From Marinicauda pacifica (lineage in GTDB: Bacteria; Pseudomonadota; Alphaproteobacteria; Caulobacterales; Maricaulaceae): a stretch of 64,000 nucleotides of DNA. The translations under genes and the position numbers were made by a program. This document shows, piece by piece, positions 8,309-17,061 of this stretch (position 1 is the stretch's first letter; every line of letters begins with the position of its first letter). The notes beneath the pieces were generated by a model. That model saw nothing but the letters and a program-made list of their open reading frames with translations. It searched no databases and was not told the DNA's origin. The stretch is taken from positions 186,001 to 250,000 of the forward strand of contig NZ_SRXV01000001.1 in assembly GCF_004793635.1 (NCBI RefSeq), written 5' to 3'.

Positions 8309-10099
8309 TTAGCGAGGCGCCTCATCGGGCATGACTAGTCGCATGCCTTGGGTCTGGCTCTGTTCGCGCGCGGCCAGTGCTGCGCGCACCTCGGGCAGCT
8401 CCATCAGTGCGTTGAATCGCGCTGCTGCCTGAGCGCTCTGGGCCGAGATCCCGAACAGCTCCTGGAAAGCTTCCAGGGGTGTCGGCTGGGCCGGGAAGGA
8501 CCGGATCGACACGCGCTCGTCGGCCGATATGCCGGCCAGCTCGCGCGCACCATCGATCGCGTCCCGCAGTCCGCCGATACGGTCGACGAGGCCCAGCTCC
8601 TGAGCCTGCGCCCCGGTCCAGACCCGCCCGCGCGCGATCTCCTGCACACGCGAGAGCGGCAGGCCGCGACCCTCGGCGACGCGCTCGGTGAAGTCCTCGT
8701 ACACGTCCTCGGCCATCTCGTAGAAGGTCGCGCGTTGCTCCTCGGTCCACTCGGTCTGGGACGAATAGGCAAGCGTGTAATCCCCTCCAACGTAGAGGGG
8801 TTCGATATTCAGCCCGACACGGCCCAGCGCTTCGTCAATTACGAGCTTCCCGGAAAGCATGCCGATGGACCCGGTCAGAGTCGTGGCGTTCGCATAGATG
8901 AGATTGGCCGGCGCGGAGATGTAATAGCCACCCGAAGCGGCCGCCGTGCCCATCGACACCACCACCGGCTTGCCGGCTTCGCGCGCGCGTACAACCGCAT
9001 CCCAGATCTGGTCAGACGCGATGGCCGAGCCGCCGCCCGTATCGACGCGCAGAACAATGGCCCGGACCGACGTGTCGTCGGCCGCCGCCTGAATGGCGGC
9101 GCTCATCTGATCGCCTCCGATCAGGTCGCTGCCCCCGAAGCCGGGATCGCCCTGGCCCGTCACGATAGCGCCCTGGCCCGAGATCAGGGCGATGACGGGA
9201 CGATTGCGTGCCGGGGCTGCCGGCGGACTGCGGCGCACGTAGTCTTCTATGGTCAGAATGGTCTCGACGCCGGCTGCCTCGAGCGCAGCCTGGCGCGCAC
9301 CGGCAACATGCCCGAGCGAATCGACCAATCCTGCTTGCTGGGCCTGTTCGGCAGAGTAGGGGCCGGACATGATCAGAGTGTTCATGCGCGACGTTTCCAC
9401 GCCCCGATCGGCAGCTGCAGTGGCTATCGCCGTATCATAGATGGAGCCCAGGAATGATAGCGTCGCCTCGCGGTGGGCGTCGGTGTAATCGGTCTGCGTG
9501 TACGTGTTCGCCGCGTTCTTGTACTCGTAGAACTGGACGAATTCGGGCTGGATGCCGAACTGCTCGAACGTGCCGCCCAGGAAGGGCGTTTCCGTCGACA
9601 GGCCGGTTGCGGAAAAGCTGGCCGTGTCCTGCAGCCAGATTTGCGAGGCGCCGGACACTGCGAAATAGCCTGTCACGCTCGTGCCCTCGAAGCCTTGGGC
9701 GTGAGCGATAACCGGCTTGCCGGAATCCAGGAAGGATGCGAAGGCGCGGTGCAACTCCTCGGCCTGGGCCGGCGCCATGCCGAACTCGCTGGCCCGCACG
9801 ATTACGCCGCGGACGCTTGAATCAGTTTCCGCACGCTGCAGGGTCTGCACGATTTCTGTGGTTGAAAGCGGGTTGGTGAACGCAAAGGGCGAACGCGTCG
9901 GCTGGTCCAGCCGGGTTTCGCGCAGGTCGACTTCGAGAATTATGTCGCCGCCAGGCATGGAAGCTCGCTGGCCCTGTGCGTTCTGGACAGCTGAACCAAC
10001 CATCCCCGCGATCAGAAATATGGCGAGCACCACGGTCAGGACCGATCCGACGACAACGCCGACAATCGACCCGAAAAACGTAACCCAGAACTGTTTCAT
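8309..10099 (-). CDS. sppA: Signal peptide peptidase SppA, long (67K) type
   Basis: 596 residues from ATG at 10099, which has GAGGGG 7 nt upstream; a longer frame adds five residues. A single N-terminal membrane helix (about 5-35) precedes tandem S49/ClpP-like domains, as in E. coli SppA. The catalytic dyad is visible: Lys194 in YEYKNAANTYT of the first domain and Ser389 in TAAASGGYYIS of the second. The enzyme cleaves leftover signal peptides in the membrane. It is transcribed alone, ending at the shared terminator. The two tRNA genes lie upstream. Confidence 0.93.
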   Translation of the reverse strand: MKQFWVTFFGSIVGVVVGSVLTVVLAIFLIAGMVGSAVQNAQGQRASMPGGDIILEVDLRETRLDQPTRSPFAFTNPLSTTEIVQTLQRAETDSSVRGVIVRASEFGMAPAQAEELHRAFASFLDSGKPVIAHAQGFEGTSVTGYFAVSGASQIWLQDTASFSATGLSTETPFLGGTFEQFGIQPEFVQFYEYKNAANTYTQTDYTDAHREATLSFLGSIYDTAIATAAADRGVETSRMNTLIMSGPYSAEQAQQAGLVDSLGHVAGARQAALEAAGVETILTIEDYVRRSPPAAPARNRPVIALISGQGAIVTGQGDPGFGGSDLIGGDQMSAAIQAAADDTSVRAIVLRVDTGGGSAIASDQIWDAVVRAREAGKPVVVSMGTAAASGGYYISAPANLIYANATTLTGSIGMLSGKLVIDEALGRVGLNIEPLYVGGDYTLAYSSQTEWTEEQRATFYEMAEDVYEDFTERVAEGRGLPLSRVQEIARGRVWTGAQAQELGLVDRIGGLRDAIDGARELAGISADERVSIRSFPAQPTPLEAFQELFGISAQSAQAAARFNALMELPEVRAALAAREQSQTQGMRLVMPDEAPR

Positions 10100-10274
10100 G
10101 AATACCCCTCGCATATGGCACCGCTGCGTGGCAGCGCGCCTTTCCAGCGCAATCTAGGGAGTCCCGGCAGACGAATCGACCCCGCGCATGCGAGCGCGCT
10201 TCCTGTGGAAGGGCTTTTTCACTCGTGTGGTGCTGGATTGCGTCAGCGCGTCGGGAGCGCGCTGAAAAGATAGG

Positions 10275-10351
10275 TGGTCGGAGTAGCAAGATTCGAACTT
10301 GCGACCCCCGCCTCCCGAAGACGGTGCTCTACCAGGCTGAGCTATACTCCG
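10275..10351 (-). tRNA. tRNA-Pro (CGG anticodon)
   Basis: A 77-nt cloverleaf on the minus strand. The acceptor CGGAGTA pairs with TACTCCG. The D arm is GCTC...GAGC with GGTA in the loop. The anticodon stem CCGTC/GGCGG (one G-T pair) encloses loop TTCGGGA, so the anticodon is CGG. The T arm is GCAAG-TTCGAAT-CTTGC. The discriminator is A, and CCA is encoded in the gene (10275-10277). Confidence 0.95.
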
Positions 10352-10529
10352 AACCGGAGCGCGGCTTATATCCAACTCGCTCCCGCCATGCAATACGCTC
10401 AAGTCACCGTGCGCACACCCGATACAGACTGGCGAATGCACGCGATGTGAAACTGCTGAAGTAGGGGCGTTGCATATGCGCAAAGCTCAGGCTATCTAGC
10501 GCGCCTCCCTGCGATCAGCAGGCCCGTGT

Positions 10530-10604
<75 letters not shown>

Positions 10605-10999
10605 TTTTCCTTAATGAATATCCGGGGTGGACCGCCAATCAGCAGATTTGTGCTGATGTGTTGCAGTTCGCGTTTCCCTTGCATCTGCGTCGTTGCAGTG
10701 CGGCATTCGCCCGATCTGCCGCCATGGGGCGAATTTCCAGTAGATTAAGGCGCTTGCGACCCTTTGCCGCTTTTTTTGATCACGCGTTCATGGCCGGCGC
10801 GCTCACAATGCATTGTTCCGTCCACCCCGCTTTGTTCAACGTCAGCATGCGCTTTGGGACGCGTTAACCGCCATCGCGAGGTTGATTGCGCTGGCGCGCC
10901 GGTGCTAGCGTTCATCGCCAGGCGCCGCAAAAGCGTTCTAGAAAACTAAAGACGGTGAAAAACACCGCGCGAGATGGGGATTTCTAGGTCTGTTCCGAC

Positions 11000-11014
11000 G
11001 ATTCCCGTCGATTC
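11000..11014. promoter_or_regulatory. Tandem GANTC (CcrM-type) sites upstream of the TonB operon
   Basis: GATTC occurs at 11000-11004 and again at 11010-11014, exactly ten bases apart, inside a near-repeat (CGATTCCCGTCGATTC). GANTC is the CcrM methylation target in alphaproteobacteria, and methylated GANTC in promoters recruits GcrA. The pair lies about 160 bp before the first gene of the operon. Whether it regulates the operon is inference. Confidence 0.4.
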
Positions 11015-11041
11015 TTTCAGGTGGTTCCTAAGGGGATCACC

Positions 11042-11103
11042 GGGGCGCCGCTATCGGCGTCCCGAAGCATTGTAGGGGGCCGAGGCCGGCGCGGGACGCC
11101 GGC
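11042..11103 (+). promoter_or_regulatory. Structured 5' leader of the TonB/ExbBD operon (two hairpins)
   Basis: Hairpin 1 (11042-11063) pairs GGGGCGCCG with CGGCGTCCC around CTAT, nine pairs including one G-T. Hairpin 2 (11085-11103) pairs GCCGGCG with CGCCGGC around CGGGA, seven perfect pairs. Neither is followed by a T-run, so they are not intrinsic terminators. They precede the DUF3450 start by 68-129 nt and may stabilise or control the transcript. Confidence 0.45.
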
Positions 11104-11170
11104 TGACGTCAAATTGAGGGTAATCCAAGGCGCGCGGGAACCTTCCGCGTCAGCTACTGTGAGGCAAGGC

Positions 11171-11956
11171 ATGTCCAACACCATGAAGTGGATCCGCACG
11201 ACGCTGCTGGCCGGGGCCGCGGCCACGGCCGGGGCGGCGTACGCTCAGAGCCCGCTCGACCAAGCGCTGCAGGTTGCGCGGCAATCGACGCAACAGGGCG
11301 CCCAGGCGCAAGAGCAGATCAACGACGTCTCAGCGTCGGCTGACGATCTCGAGCGCCAGTATCTGGCTCTGCAGTCGCAGATCCAGGACCAGGAAGTTTT
11401 CGTGCAGCAGCAGGAAGTCTTCCTGCAGTCGCAGGATGTCGAAATCTCGGAGCTGCAACGTCAGCTCGAGCGGGTCGATACCCTGGAAGCGACGCTGACC
11501 CCGATGCTTCTGGAGATGGCGGTCGCGCTGGAAGATTTCATCGCCAGCGACCTTCCGTTCCAGACGGATCTGCGCCAGTCGCGGCTCGATAACATCCAGA
11601 CACTGCTTGGTGACGCGACCGTGTCACCGGCCGAAACCTACCGCGTCATCCTGAACGCGTACGAGATCGAGGCGTCTTACGGGCGCTCGCTGCGCGTCTA
11701 CGAAGACACCGTTGATGTCGAAGGCGAGCCCGCGCAGGTGAAATTCCTGCAGATCGGCCGCGTCGCGCTCATCCGCGTTTTCCAGAGCGGTGCTCGTCAG
11801 GGCGACATGCAGATGATGACCAAAGACAACCAGGAATGGCGTGACCTGCCGGGCGGATTCGCCGGCAACGTCCAGCGTGCGGTCCGCATCGGCGAGGAAG
11901 TGACCACGCCGGAAGTGTTCATCGCCCCGCTGCCTGGCCCGCAGTCGGCTCAGTAA
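11171..11956 (+). CDS. DUF3450 periplasmic coiled-coil protein
   Basis: 261 residues from ATG 11171, chosen for the GAGGCAAGG ribosome site just upstream; the open frame to 11021 runs through the leader hairpins. A signal peptide ends at about AAYAQ (residue 25). A long coiled coil rich in Gln follows (about 30-110), then a globular C-terminal part. DUF3450 proteins regularly head TonB2/TtpC-type clusters in Vibrio and other proteobacteria and are thought to help couple the energiser to outer-membrane receptors; the exact role is not settled. First gene of a seven-gene operon. Confidence 0.85.
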   Translation: MSNTMKWIRTTLLAGAAATAGAAYAQSPLDQALQVARQSTQQGAQAQEQINDVSASADDLERQYLALQSQIQDQEVFVQQQEVFLQSQDVEISELQRQLERVDTLEATLTPMLLEMAVALEDFIASDLPFQTDLRQSRLDNIQTLLGDATVSPAETYRVILNAYEIEASYGRSLRVYEDTVDVEGEPAQVKFLQIGRVALIRVFQSGARQGDMQMMTKDNQEWRDLPGGFAGNVQRAVRIGEEVTTPEVFIAPLPGPQSAQ

Positions 11957-11981
11957 CCGGTAGAGACGGAGTACACTCAAG

Positions 11982-13379
11982 ATGAAATCGATCATCAAAC
12001 TGGCCGCCGCCGTCTCTCTCGGCGCGACCCTCATCACCGGAGCGGTATCGGCGCAAGTCGATCGCGAACCGGTTTCTTCAATCTCCCAGCTGCTGCAGCG
12101 CGTGCGTGAAGATGCGCGTGATGCTCAGGCTCAGAACCAGGAGCGTCTTCAGGAATTCCGCGCCGAGCAGGGCCGCCAGCAATCGCTGGTCAGCCAGGCT
12201 CGTTCGCGTCTGAATGCGCTTCAGGCCGAGGCGGAAGAAAACCGCACTCAGTTCGAAGCCAATCAGCAGCAGATCGATCAGCTGGCGACCCAGCTTACCG
12301 AAGAACAGGGCGCCTTCGGCGAGCTCTTCGGTGTGGCACGCCAGACGGCGGGCGAATTCGCCTCGCTGATCGAAGCGTCGATCATCTCGGCTCAGTACCC
12401 CAACCGTCACCGTCCGCTAGAGCAGCTGGCGGAAAGCCGCACGCTTCCGGATGCGGACGATCTGCGTAACATCTATGAAGTCATGATCGACGAGATGGAC
12501 TCGCAGTCCGACGTGGCGACCTTCAACCGCGCGGTTGTCGGCCTCAACGGCGGCGAGCCGGTTCCGACGACCCGTGTGGGTACGTTCGTGATCTTCGCCA
12601 TGGACGGCGGTGCGAAGTATCTGCGCTGGAGCACCAACGAGAACGATCGCACCAGCGGGTACACGCTCTCGGTCCTGCCGACGCAGCCTCCGGGCCGTCT
12701 GCTCTCCGCGGCCTCCAACCTGGCCAATGCGGATCCGGGCGAGATCGTCGAAGGTCCGGTGGATCCGTCGCGCGGTCAGCTGCTCGAGATCTTCAAGGAC
12801 ATCCCGTCGCTCTCCGAGCGCTTCGAGCAAGGTGGCATTGTCGCGAAAATCATCGCCGGCCTGTTCATCTTCTCGGCTCTGTTCGGTCTGTGGCGCCTGG
12901 TTGCGCTGGTCATGACCGGCTCCGCGATCAACGCCCAGAAGCGCAAGTCGACCGCGTCCAAAGGCAACCCGCTCGGCCGCATCATGCTCGCCTATGAAGA
13001 AGTCAAGGACCGTCCGATCGAAACGATCGAACTGAAGCTTGACGAGGCGATCCTGCGCGAGACCCCGAAACTGGAGTTCGGTCTGAACTTCCTGAAGCTG
13101 GCCGCCGGCATCGCTCCGCTGCTCGGCCTGCTGGGTACCGTGACCGGTATGATCCGAACCTTCACCCAGATCACCCTCTTTGGTACCGGCGACCCGCGCA
13201 TCATGGCCGGTGGTATCTCCGAGGCCCTTGTGACCACGGTGTCCGGTCTTGTCGCCGCCATTCCGCTTCTCTTCATCCACTCGTTCGCGGCCAGCTTCGC
13301 GCGCGGTGCCCAGCAGACGCTGGAAGAGCAAGCGGCCGGTATTGTTGCCCGCCACTCTGAAGAGCGCGGCCAAGCGTAA
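11982..13379 (+). CDS. Large ExbB/TolQ-type proton channel protein (TtpC-like)
   Basis: 465 residues. It has a signal peptide (cleavage near VSAQ, residue 25), a periplasmic coiled coil (about 35-115), and a membrane helix (about 287-307). The MotA/TolQ/ExbB domain (about 350-460) contains AGIAPLLGLLGTVTGMI, the signature helix. The extra periplasmic N-terminal domain is what marks TtpC, the additional energiser subunit of Vibrio TonB2 systems. It works with the short ExbB and the ExbD pair to convert proton motive force into TonB motion. Confidence 0.87.
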   Translation: MKSIIKLAAAVSLGATLITGAVSAQVDREPVSSISQLLQRVREDARDAQAQNQERLQEFRAEQGRQQSLVSQARSRLNALQAEAEENRTQFEANQQQIDQLATQLTEEQGAFGELFGVARQTAGEFASLIEASIISAQYPNRHRPLEQLAESRTLPDADDLRNIYEVMIDEMDSQSDVATFNRAVVGLNGGEPVPTTRVGTFVIFAMDGGAKYLRWSTNENDRTSGYTLSVLPTQPPGRLLSAASNLANADPGEIVEGPVDPSRGQLLEIFKDIPSLSERFEQGGIVAKIIAGLFIFSALFGLWRLVALVMTGSAINAQKRKSTASKGNPLGRIMLAYEEVKDRPIETIELKLDEAILRETPKLEFGLNFLKLAAGIAPLLGLLGTVTGMIRTFTQITLFGTGDPRIMAGGISEALVTTVSGLVAAIPLLFIHSFAASFARGAQQTLEEQAAGIVARHSEERGQA

Positions 13380-13391
13380 GGAACCCTATCG

Positions 13392-13913
13392 ATGAACCTC
13401 CAAGGCATTTTTCTCGGCCTGCAGGAGTTCCTCGAGCGCGGGGGGCCGGTGCTCCTGCTGATTATGGGCCTCACTTTCGTGATGTGGGCCTTTATCCTGG
13501 AGCGCCTGGCCTATTTCGGCTTCGCCCATAACGTGGTGGCCAAGAAGGCTAAACAGGAGTGGGCCGCGCGTAGCGATCACCACTCCTGGCACGCCCTGGC
13601 CATTCGGGACCAGCTGGTTTCCGAGGTGAAGCTGAAAGCGGAACAGAACGTGGAGCTGATCAAGACCCTGGTTGCGGTCGCTCCTCTGTTCGGTCTGCTC
13701 GGTACTGTGACCGGCATGATTGCAGTGTTCGACGTGATGGCCATTTCTGGCTCGTCGGATGCTCGCGCCATGTCCTCGGGCGTCGCCCGGGCCACAATTC
13801 CGACGATGGCCGGTATGGTTTCCGCTCTGTCCGGGCTCCTGTTCTCGAACCAGATCGAGCGTATGGCGAGCCAGCGAGTTCACGAGCTCGCCGACGAACT
13901 CGAAGTGGAGTAA
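13392..13913 (+). CDS. exbB: ExbB proton channel subunit
   Basis: 173 residues, the short form. The first membrane helix is at about 15-35 (GPVLLLIMGLTFVMWAF). The conserved pair of helices carries LVAVAPLFGLLGTVTGMI and TIPTMAGMVSALSGL. It starts 12 bp after the TtpC-like gene and is followed 3 bp later by exbD, so all are one transcript. Inner-membrane pentamer-forming subunit of the TonB energiser. Confidence 0.9.
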   Translation: MNLQGIFLGLQEFLERGGPVLLLIMGLTFVMWAFILERLAYFGFAHNVVAKKAKQEWAARSDHHSWHALAIRDQLVSEVKLKAEQNVELIKTLVAVAPLFGLLGTVTGMIAVFDVMAISGSSDARAMSSGVARATIPTMAGMVSALSGLLFSNQIERMASQRVHELADELEVE

Positions 13914-13916
13914 CTC

Positions 13917-14327
13917 ATGCGCAGGCGAAACCGCGGGAATGCAGCCGACAAGGCCGACGTCAATATGACGCCGATGCTGGATATCGTCTTCATCCTGCTC
14001 ATCTTCTTTATCGTGACTGCGACCTTCCTCCAGGAGGAAGGGATCGACATGCAGCCGCCGCCGCCGAACGAGAATCCGCCGGAAAGTGAAGACAATCCGG
14101 TTATCCTGGTCCAGATCGACGGCGACAATAATGTCTTCGTCAACCAGGACCGGACCTCGGCCGACCGTGTGTTTGCTGCTGTCTCGCGCATCCGCGCGGA
14201 AAGCCCGGGATCGGCTGTACTGATCCGCCCGGACGACGAGTCCTTCCACGGTATCACCGTGAACATCTGGGATCAGATGAAGGTCAATGGCGTTCCGGTT
14301 TCCATCCAGCGTGAAGACGAGGCTTAG
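13917..14327 (+). CDS. exbD: ExbD subunit, first copy
   Basis: 136 residues. The single membrane helix (about 20-42) contains VNMTPMLDIVFILLIFF, whose Asp is the conserved proton-carrying residue of ExbD/TolR. A Pro-rich linker (PPPPNENPPES) follows, then the periplasmic ExbD domain. It is paired with a second ExbD directly downstream (11-bp gap). Two ExbD paralogs in one operon suggest a heteromeric ExbD dimer, which is inference. Confidence 0.9.
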   Translation: MRRRNRGNAADKADVNMTPMLDIVFILLIFFIVTATFLQEEGIDMQPPPPNENPPESEDNPVILVQIDGDNNVFVNQDRTSADRVFAAVSRIRAESPGSAVLIRPDDESFHGITVNIWDQMKVNGVPVSIQREDEA

Positions 14328-14338
14328 GGAGGACTGCT

Positions 14339-14743
14339 ATGGCGCGCCGACAAAGCCGCGTAATGACGGAGGAGACCGATGCAGAACTCGATCTCACTCC
14401 GATGCTGGATGTGGTCTTCATCCTGCTCATCTTCTTCATCGTGACTTCGGTCTTCGTGAAGGAGCCGGGCGTGGAAGTTGTCCGTCCCGAAACGGAACTG
14501 CTGGAATCCGAGAAGCCGACCATTCTTGTCGCTGTGACCAGCCAGGGCGAAATCTGGGTCAATCGTCAGGTTTACGAGATGAACCAGATGCGGAACGTTC
14601 TCGAGCAGCTGCTTGAGGAAAACCCGCGTGCCGAGGCGATGATTCAGGGTGATCAGGATGCTCCGATCGGGCTCGTGCTCGATGTCCAGGAGCTGTTCGG
14701 TGACCTGGGTGTCGACGTCATGATCTCGACGCAGGAAGGCTAA
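14339..14743 (+). CDS. exbD: ExbD subunit, second copy
   Basis: 134 residues with the helix LDLTPMLDVVFILLIFF (about 20-40), again keeping the essential Asp, followed by the periplasmic domain. The ribosome site GGAGGACTGCT overlaps the end of the first exbD. It differs from copy one in its linker (EPGVEVVRPETE rather than poly-Pro), so the two are diverged paralogs, not a recent duplication. Same operon and role. Confidence 0.9.
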   Translation: MARRQSRVMTEETDAELDLTPMLDVVFILLIFFIVTSVFVKEPGVEVVRPETELLESEKPTILVAVTSQGEIWVNRQVYEMNQMRNVLEQLLEENPRAEAMIQGDQDAPIGLVLDVQELFGDLGVDVMISTQEG

Positions 14744-14753
14744 GGAGCGAACA

Positions 14754-15371
14754 ATGGCTACACTTATCCGAATCCTGATCGGGATCCCGATTGCCGCAAT
14801 CGTCACTTTCTTCCTGTTCGTGCTCATGAACATCCTCATTTCCGGGGGTGACTTCACGCCGGAAGAAGCGGGTGAGGACGTGCGGATCTCGATCTCCGAC
14901 GAAGTCGAAGAAATCGAGGCGCAGCGCCGTGAAGCGCAGCTCGACCAGGTGGAAGACGTGGTTCCGCCGCCGCCGCCGCCGCAGATCGAGCGTGAGCGCG
15001 CCGATCAGCCGACCGAAGGCATGGAAACCGCCGTTGGGGCCCTACCGGACTTCGAGGCGCCCGATCTTGGCGGTGACCAGGTGAGCTTCGACGTCTCCGA
15101 CCGTGATGCTCAGCCGCTGGTCCGTATTCCGCCGCAATACCCGCCCCGGGCCGCTGAACGCGGAACGGAAGGGTTTTGCGACATGACGTTTGACGTGACG
15201 CCGGACGGGACGCCGACGAATATCCAGGCGGTGAACTGCTCCAGCTCCATGTTCGAACGGACCTCGGCCCGCGCGATCGAGCGCTGGCGTTACGAACCGA
15301 AGATCGAGGGAGGCAATGCGGTTTGGCGCCGCGGTGTCCAGACTCGCATCGATTATCAGCTCGAAGGCTAG
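14754..15371 (+). CDS. tonB: TonB protein of the operon
   Basis: 205 residues, shorter than enterobacterial TonB (about 240). An N-terminal membrane anchor (about 8-30) is followed by an acidic stretch and a short PPPPPPQIER proline segment (about 64-73). The C-terminal TonB domain has RIPPQYPPRAAERG and ERWRYEPK. Two Cys (in GFCDMTF and AVNCSSS) could form a disulfide; the separate TonB at 17189 has Cys at matching places. It transmits energy from ExbBD to outer-membrane receptors. Confidence 0.9.
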   Translation: MATLIRILIGIPIAAIVTFFLFVLMNILISGGDFTPEEAGEDVRISISDEVEEIEAQRREAQLDQVEDVVPPPPPPQIERERADQPTEGMETAVGALPDFEAPDLGGDQVSFDVSDRDAQPLVRIPPQYPPRAAERGTEGFCDMTFDVTPDGTPTNIQAVNCSSSMFERTSARAIERWRYEPKIEGGNAVWRRGVQTRIDYQLEG

Positions 15372-15377
15372 TCGAGC

Positions 15378-15406
15378 GGGCGGACCGGTGACGACCCGGT
15401 TCGCCC
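15378..15406 (+). promoter_or_regulatory. Intercistronic hairpin between tonB and the TPR gene
   Basis: GGGCGGACCGG (15378-15388) pairs with CCGGTTCGCCC (15396-15406), 11 pairs with one G-T, around a 7-nt loop. There is no T-run after it, so it is more likely an mRNA processing or stability element, or a partial attenuator, than an intrinsic terminator. It sits in the largest gap (63 bp) inside the operon. Confidence 0.5.
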
Positions 15407-15434
15407 CGCCCGACTTCCGATTGGGAGACCCGGA

Positions 15435-17006
15435 ATGATCCGCTCCAGAACAATCGATCCGTCTCTTTGGATCAAAGCAGCCGGCGCGCTGTTTCTTGCC
15501 GGCGCCATTGCGTGTTCCGTCGTCGCCAATGCCGACGCGCAGCGCAATCGAGGTAACCAGGAAGAAGAAGACAACGTCGACCGCACGTTGTCTGCGGCGA
15601 TCGGTGAGCCAATCCTGGAAGTACAGGAGCTGATGGATCAGGAGCCTATGCCGACCCAGCAGATCCTTCAGATCCTCAATGGCCTCGTCCAGCGCGACGT
15701 AACGGCGTACGAGCGGTCGGTGATCCTGCGTATGCGCGGCGGCGTGTACTTCCAGCAGGAAAACTATCGCGGAGCCATCGATGACTTCCTCGGCGCGATC
15801 AACACCGGTGCGCTCGTGCCTGACGAATCCAACTCGCTCAGGGTCAATATCGGCCAGCTCTACATGGTCCTTGACAACACGGCCGAGGGTATCCGGCAGA
15901 TGGAGATCGCTCTGAATAACGGGGCGACCCTGACTGCATCGCTGGCCAAGCTTCTGGCTCAGGCGCACGCGCAGGAAGAGCGCTGGCAGGAGGGGCTTCG
16001 CTACGCGGAGCATTACTACCAGAACGTGCCGAACAGCGATAAGACGTACGCCGATTTCTCGCTGATGCAGGCGTATTACCAGCAACTCGAGCGTAGCGAC
16101 GACGAGCTGCGGGTCGTGCGCGCCAGCCTCGACTATTTCCCGGGCAACCGTACCGCCTGGCAGAACCTGATTGCGCTCTTTGCGCGGACGGGCCGTGAGG
16201 AAGATGCGTTCGAAGCCAACAAGCTGATGTATCTCAACGGTCTGCTGCGCTGTGAAGACAGCAGCCGTCTGCTCAACCTGGCCCAGTATTACAGCTTCTA
16301 TGAGAACCCCTATCGCGGGGCGACCATCCTGGAGCGCAATATCAACGCCGGATGCATTGAGGAGAATGTCCGCAACCTCGAAACGCTGGCGAATATGTGG
16401 CGCCAGGCCTCCGAGTTCGGCAACGCCATCCCGGTCCTGGCCCGGATCGCGGAAATTACCGGCGACGGTGAGAACGCCCTGAAGCTGGCCGAGGCCTTCT
16501 ATCAGGAGAACCGTTTCGAAGAGGCCGCTCGCTGGTTTGAAACCGCGCTGAACCGTGGCGGTCTTGACGAAGCCGGCGATGCCTGGGTTCTTCTTGGTAC
16601 CGTTCGTTTCGAGCTTGGCAACCGTCAGGGCGCCCTGCAGGCGTTCGAAAACGGTACTCAGTATGGGGACTCCCGCCGTGCGGCCAGTGACTGGATCCGC
16701 TTCGTGCAAGGCCAGATTCGTGCTGAAGAGGCCCGTGTGACCCGTCTTCAGCAGGTCCGGATCGACGAATGCCGCCTGACGCTCGATCAGGAAGCCGACA
16801 TCATCACGCTCGTCGGTTCGCCTGAAGACTTCAACGAATACGGTCAGCCCATCGTTGACGTGCCGGAGCGGTGTGAGCGTTGGTTCAACGAGAATGCGGT
16901 CCAGATCCGTCAGCCGAACCAGACTGACGAAGAGGCCGCGGCGTTCGCCGAAGGCCAGATCGAGGCGGCCCGTCAGCAAGCCGAGGCGGCTCAAGCCCGC
17001 GGCTAG
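15435..17006 (+). CDS. TPR-repeat periplasmic protein of the TonB operon
   Basis: 523 residues with a long signal peptide (basic start, hydrophobic 13-33, cleavage near ANADAQ). Helical tetratricopeptide-like repeats fill most of the protein; examples are the segments around ENYRGAIDDFLGAI (about 110), ERWQEGLRYAEHYY (about 180), EDAFEANKLMYLNG (about 256) and EARWF-type repeats near 365. TPR proteins end TtpC-type TonB operons in many proteobacteria and are presumed to bind receptor or DUF3450 partners. A ribosome site GGGAGA is present, and a strong terminator follows. Confidence 0.85.
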   Translation: MIRSRTIDPSLWIKAAGALFLAGAIACSVVANADAQRNRGNQEEEDNVDRTLSAAIGEPILEVQELMDQEPMPTQQILQILNGLVQRDVTAYERSVILRMRGGVYFQQENYRGAIDDFLGAINTGALVPDESNSLRVNIGQLYMVLDNTAEGIRQMEIALNNGATLTASLAKLLAQAHAQEERWQEGLRYAEHYYQNVPNSDKTYADFSLMQAYYQQLERSDDELRVVRASLDYFPGNRTAWQNLIALFARTGREEDAFEANKLMYLNGLLRCEDSSRLLNLAQYYSFYENPYRGATILERNINAGCIEENVRNLETLANMWRQASEFGNAIPVLARIAEITGDGENALKLAEAFYQENRFEEAARWFETALNRGGLDEAGDAWVLLGTVRFELGNRQGALQAFENGTQYGDSRRAASDWIRFVQGQIRAEEARVTRLQQVRIDECRLTLDQEADIITLVGSPEDFNEYGQPIVDVPERCERWFNENAVQIRQPNQTDEEAAAFAEGQIEAARQQAEAAQARG

Positions 17007-17033
17007 AGACGCGCCGACAAGACTGAAAATAAA

Positions 17034-17061
17034 CCCCGGTGGTTCTCCACCGGGGTTTTTT
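17034..17061 (+). terminator. Intrinsic terminator of the TonB/ExbBD operon
   Basis: A perfect 9-bp stem, CCCCGGTGG (17034-17042) with CCACCGGGG (17047-17055), has a TTCT loop and is followed by six T (17056-17061). It lies 28 bp after the TPR gene stop, marking the end of the seven-gene transcript. Confidence 0.93.

Larger units (their letters stand above)
10605..11170. other. Long non-coding region before the TonB/ExbBD operon
   Basis: This 566-bp stretch between tRNA-Gln and the DUF3450 gene has no credible gene. It holds a 12-bp perfect palindrome ACAATGCATTGT (10805-10816), a small hairpin CGGTG-AAAAA-CACCG (10953-10967), two GATTC sites ten bases apart (11000-11014), and two strong GC hairpins near the gene start (11042-11063 and 11085-11103). 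It probably contains the operon promoter and a long structured 5' leader. No confident -35/-10 pair was found. Confidence 0.5.

Noticed and set aside
10805..10816. Palindrome ACAATGCATTGT as an operator for the TonB operon
   Set aside because: It is about 355 bp before the gene and such palindromes occur by chance about sixteen times per 64 kb; kept only as a note.
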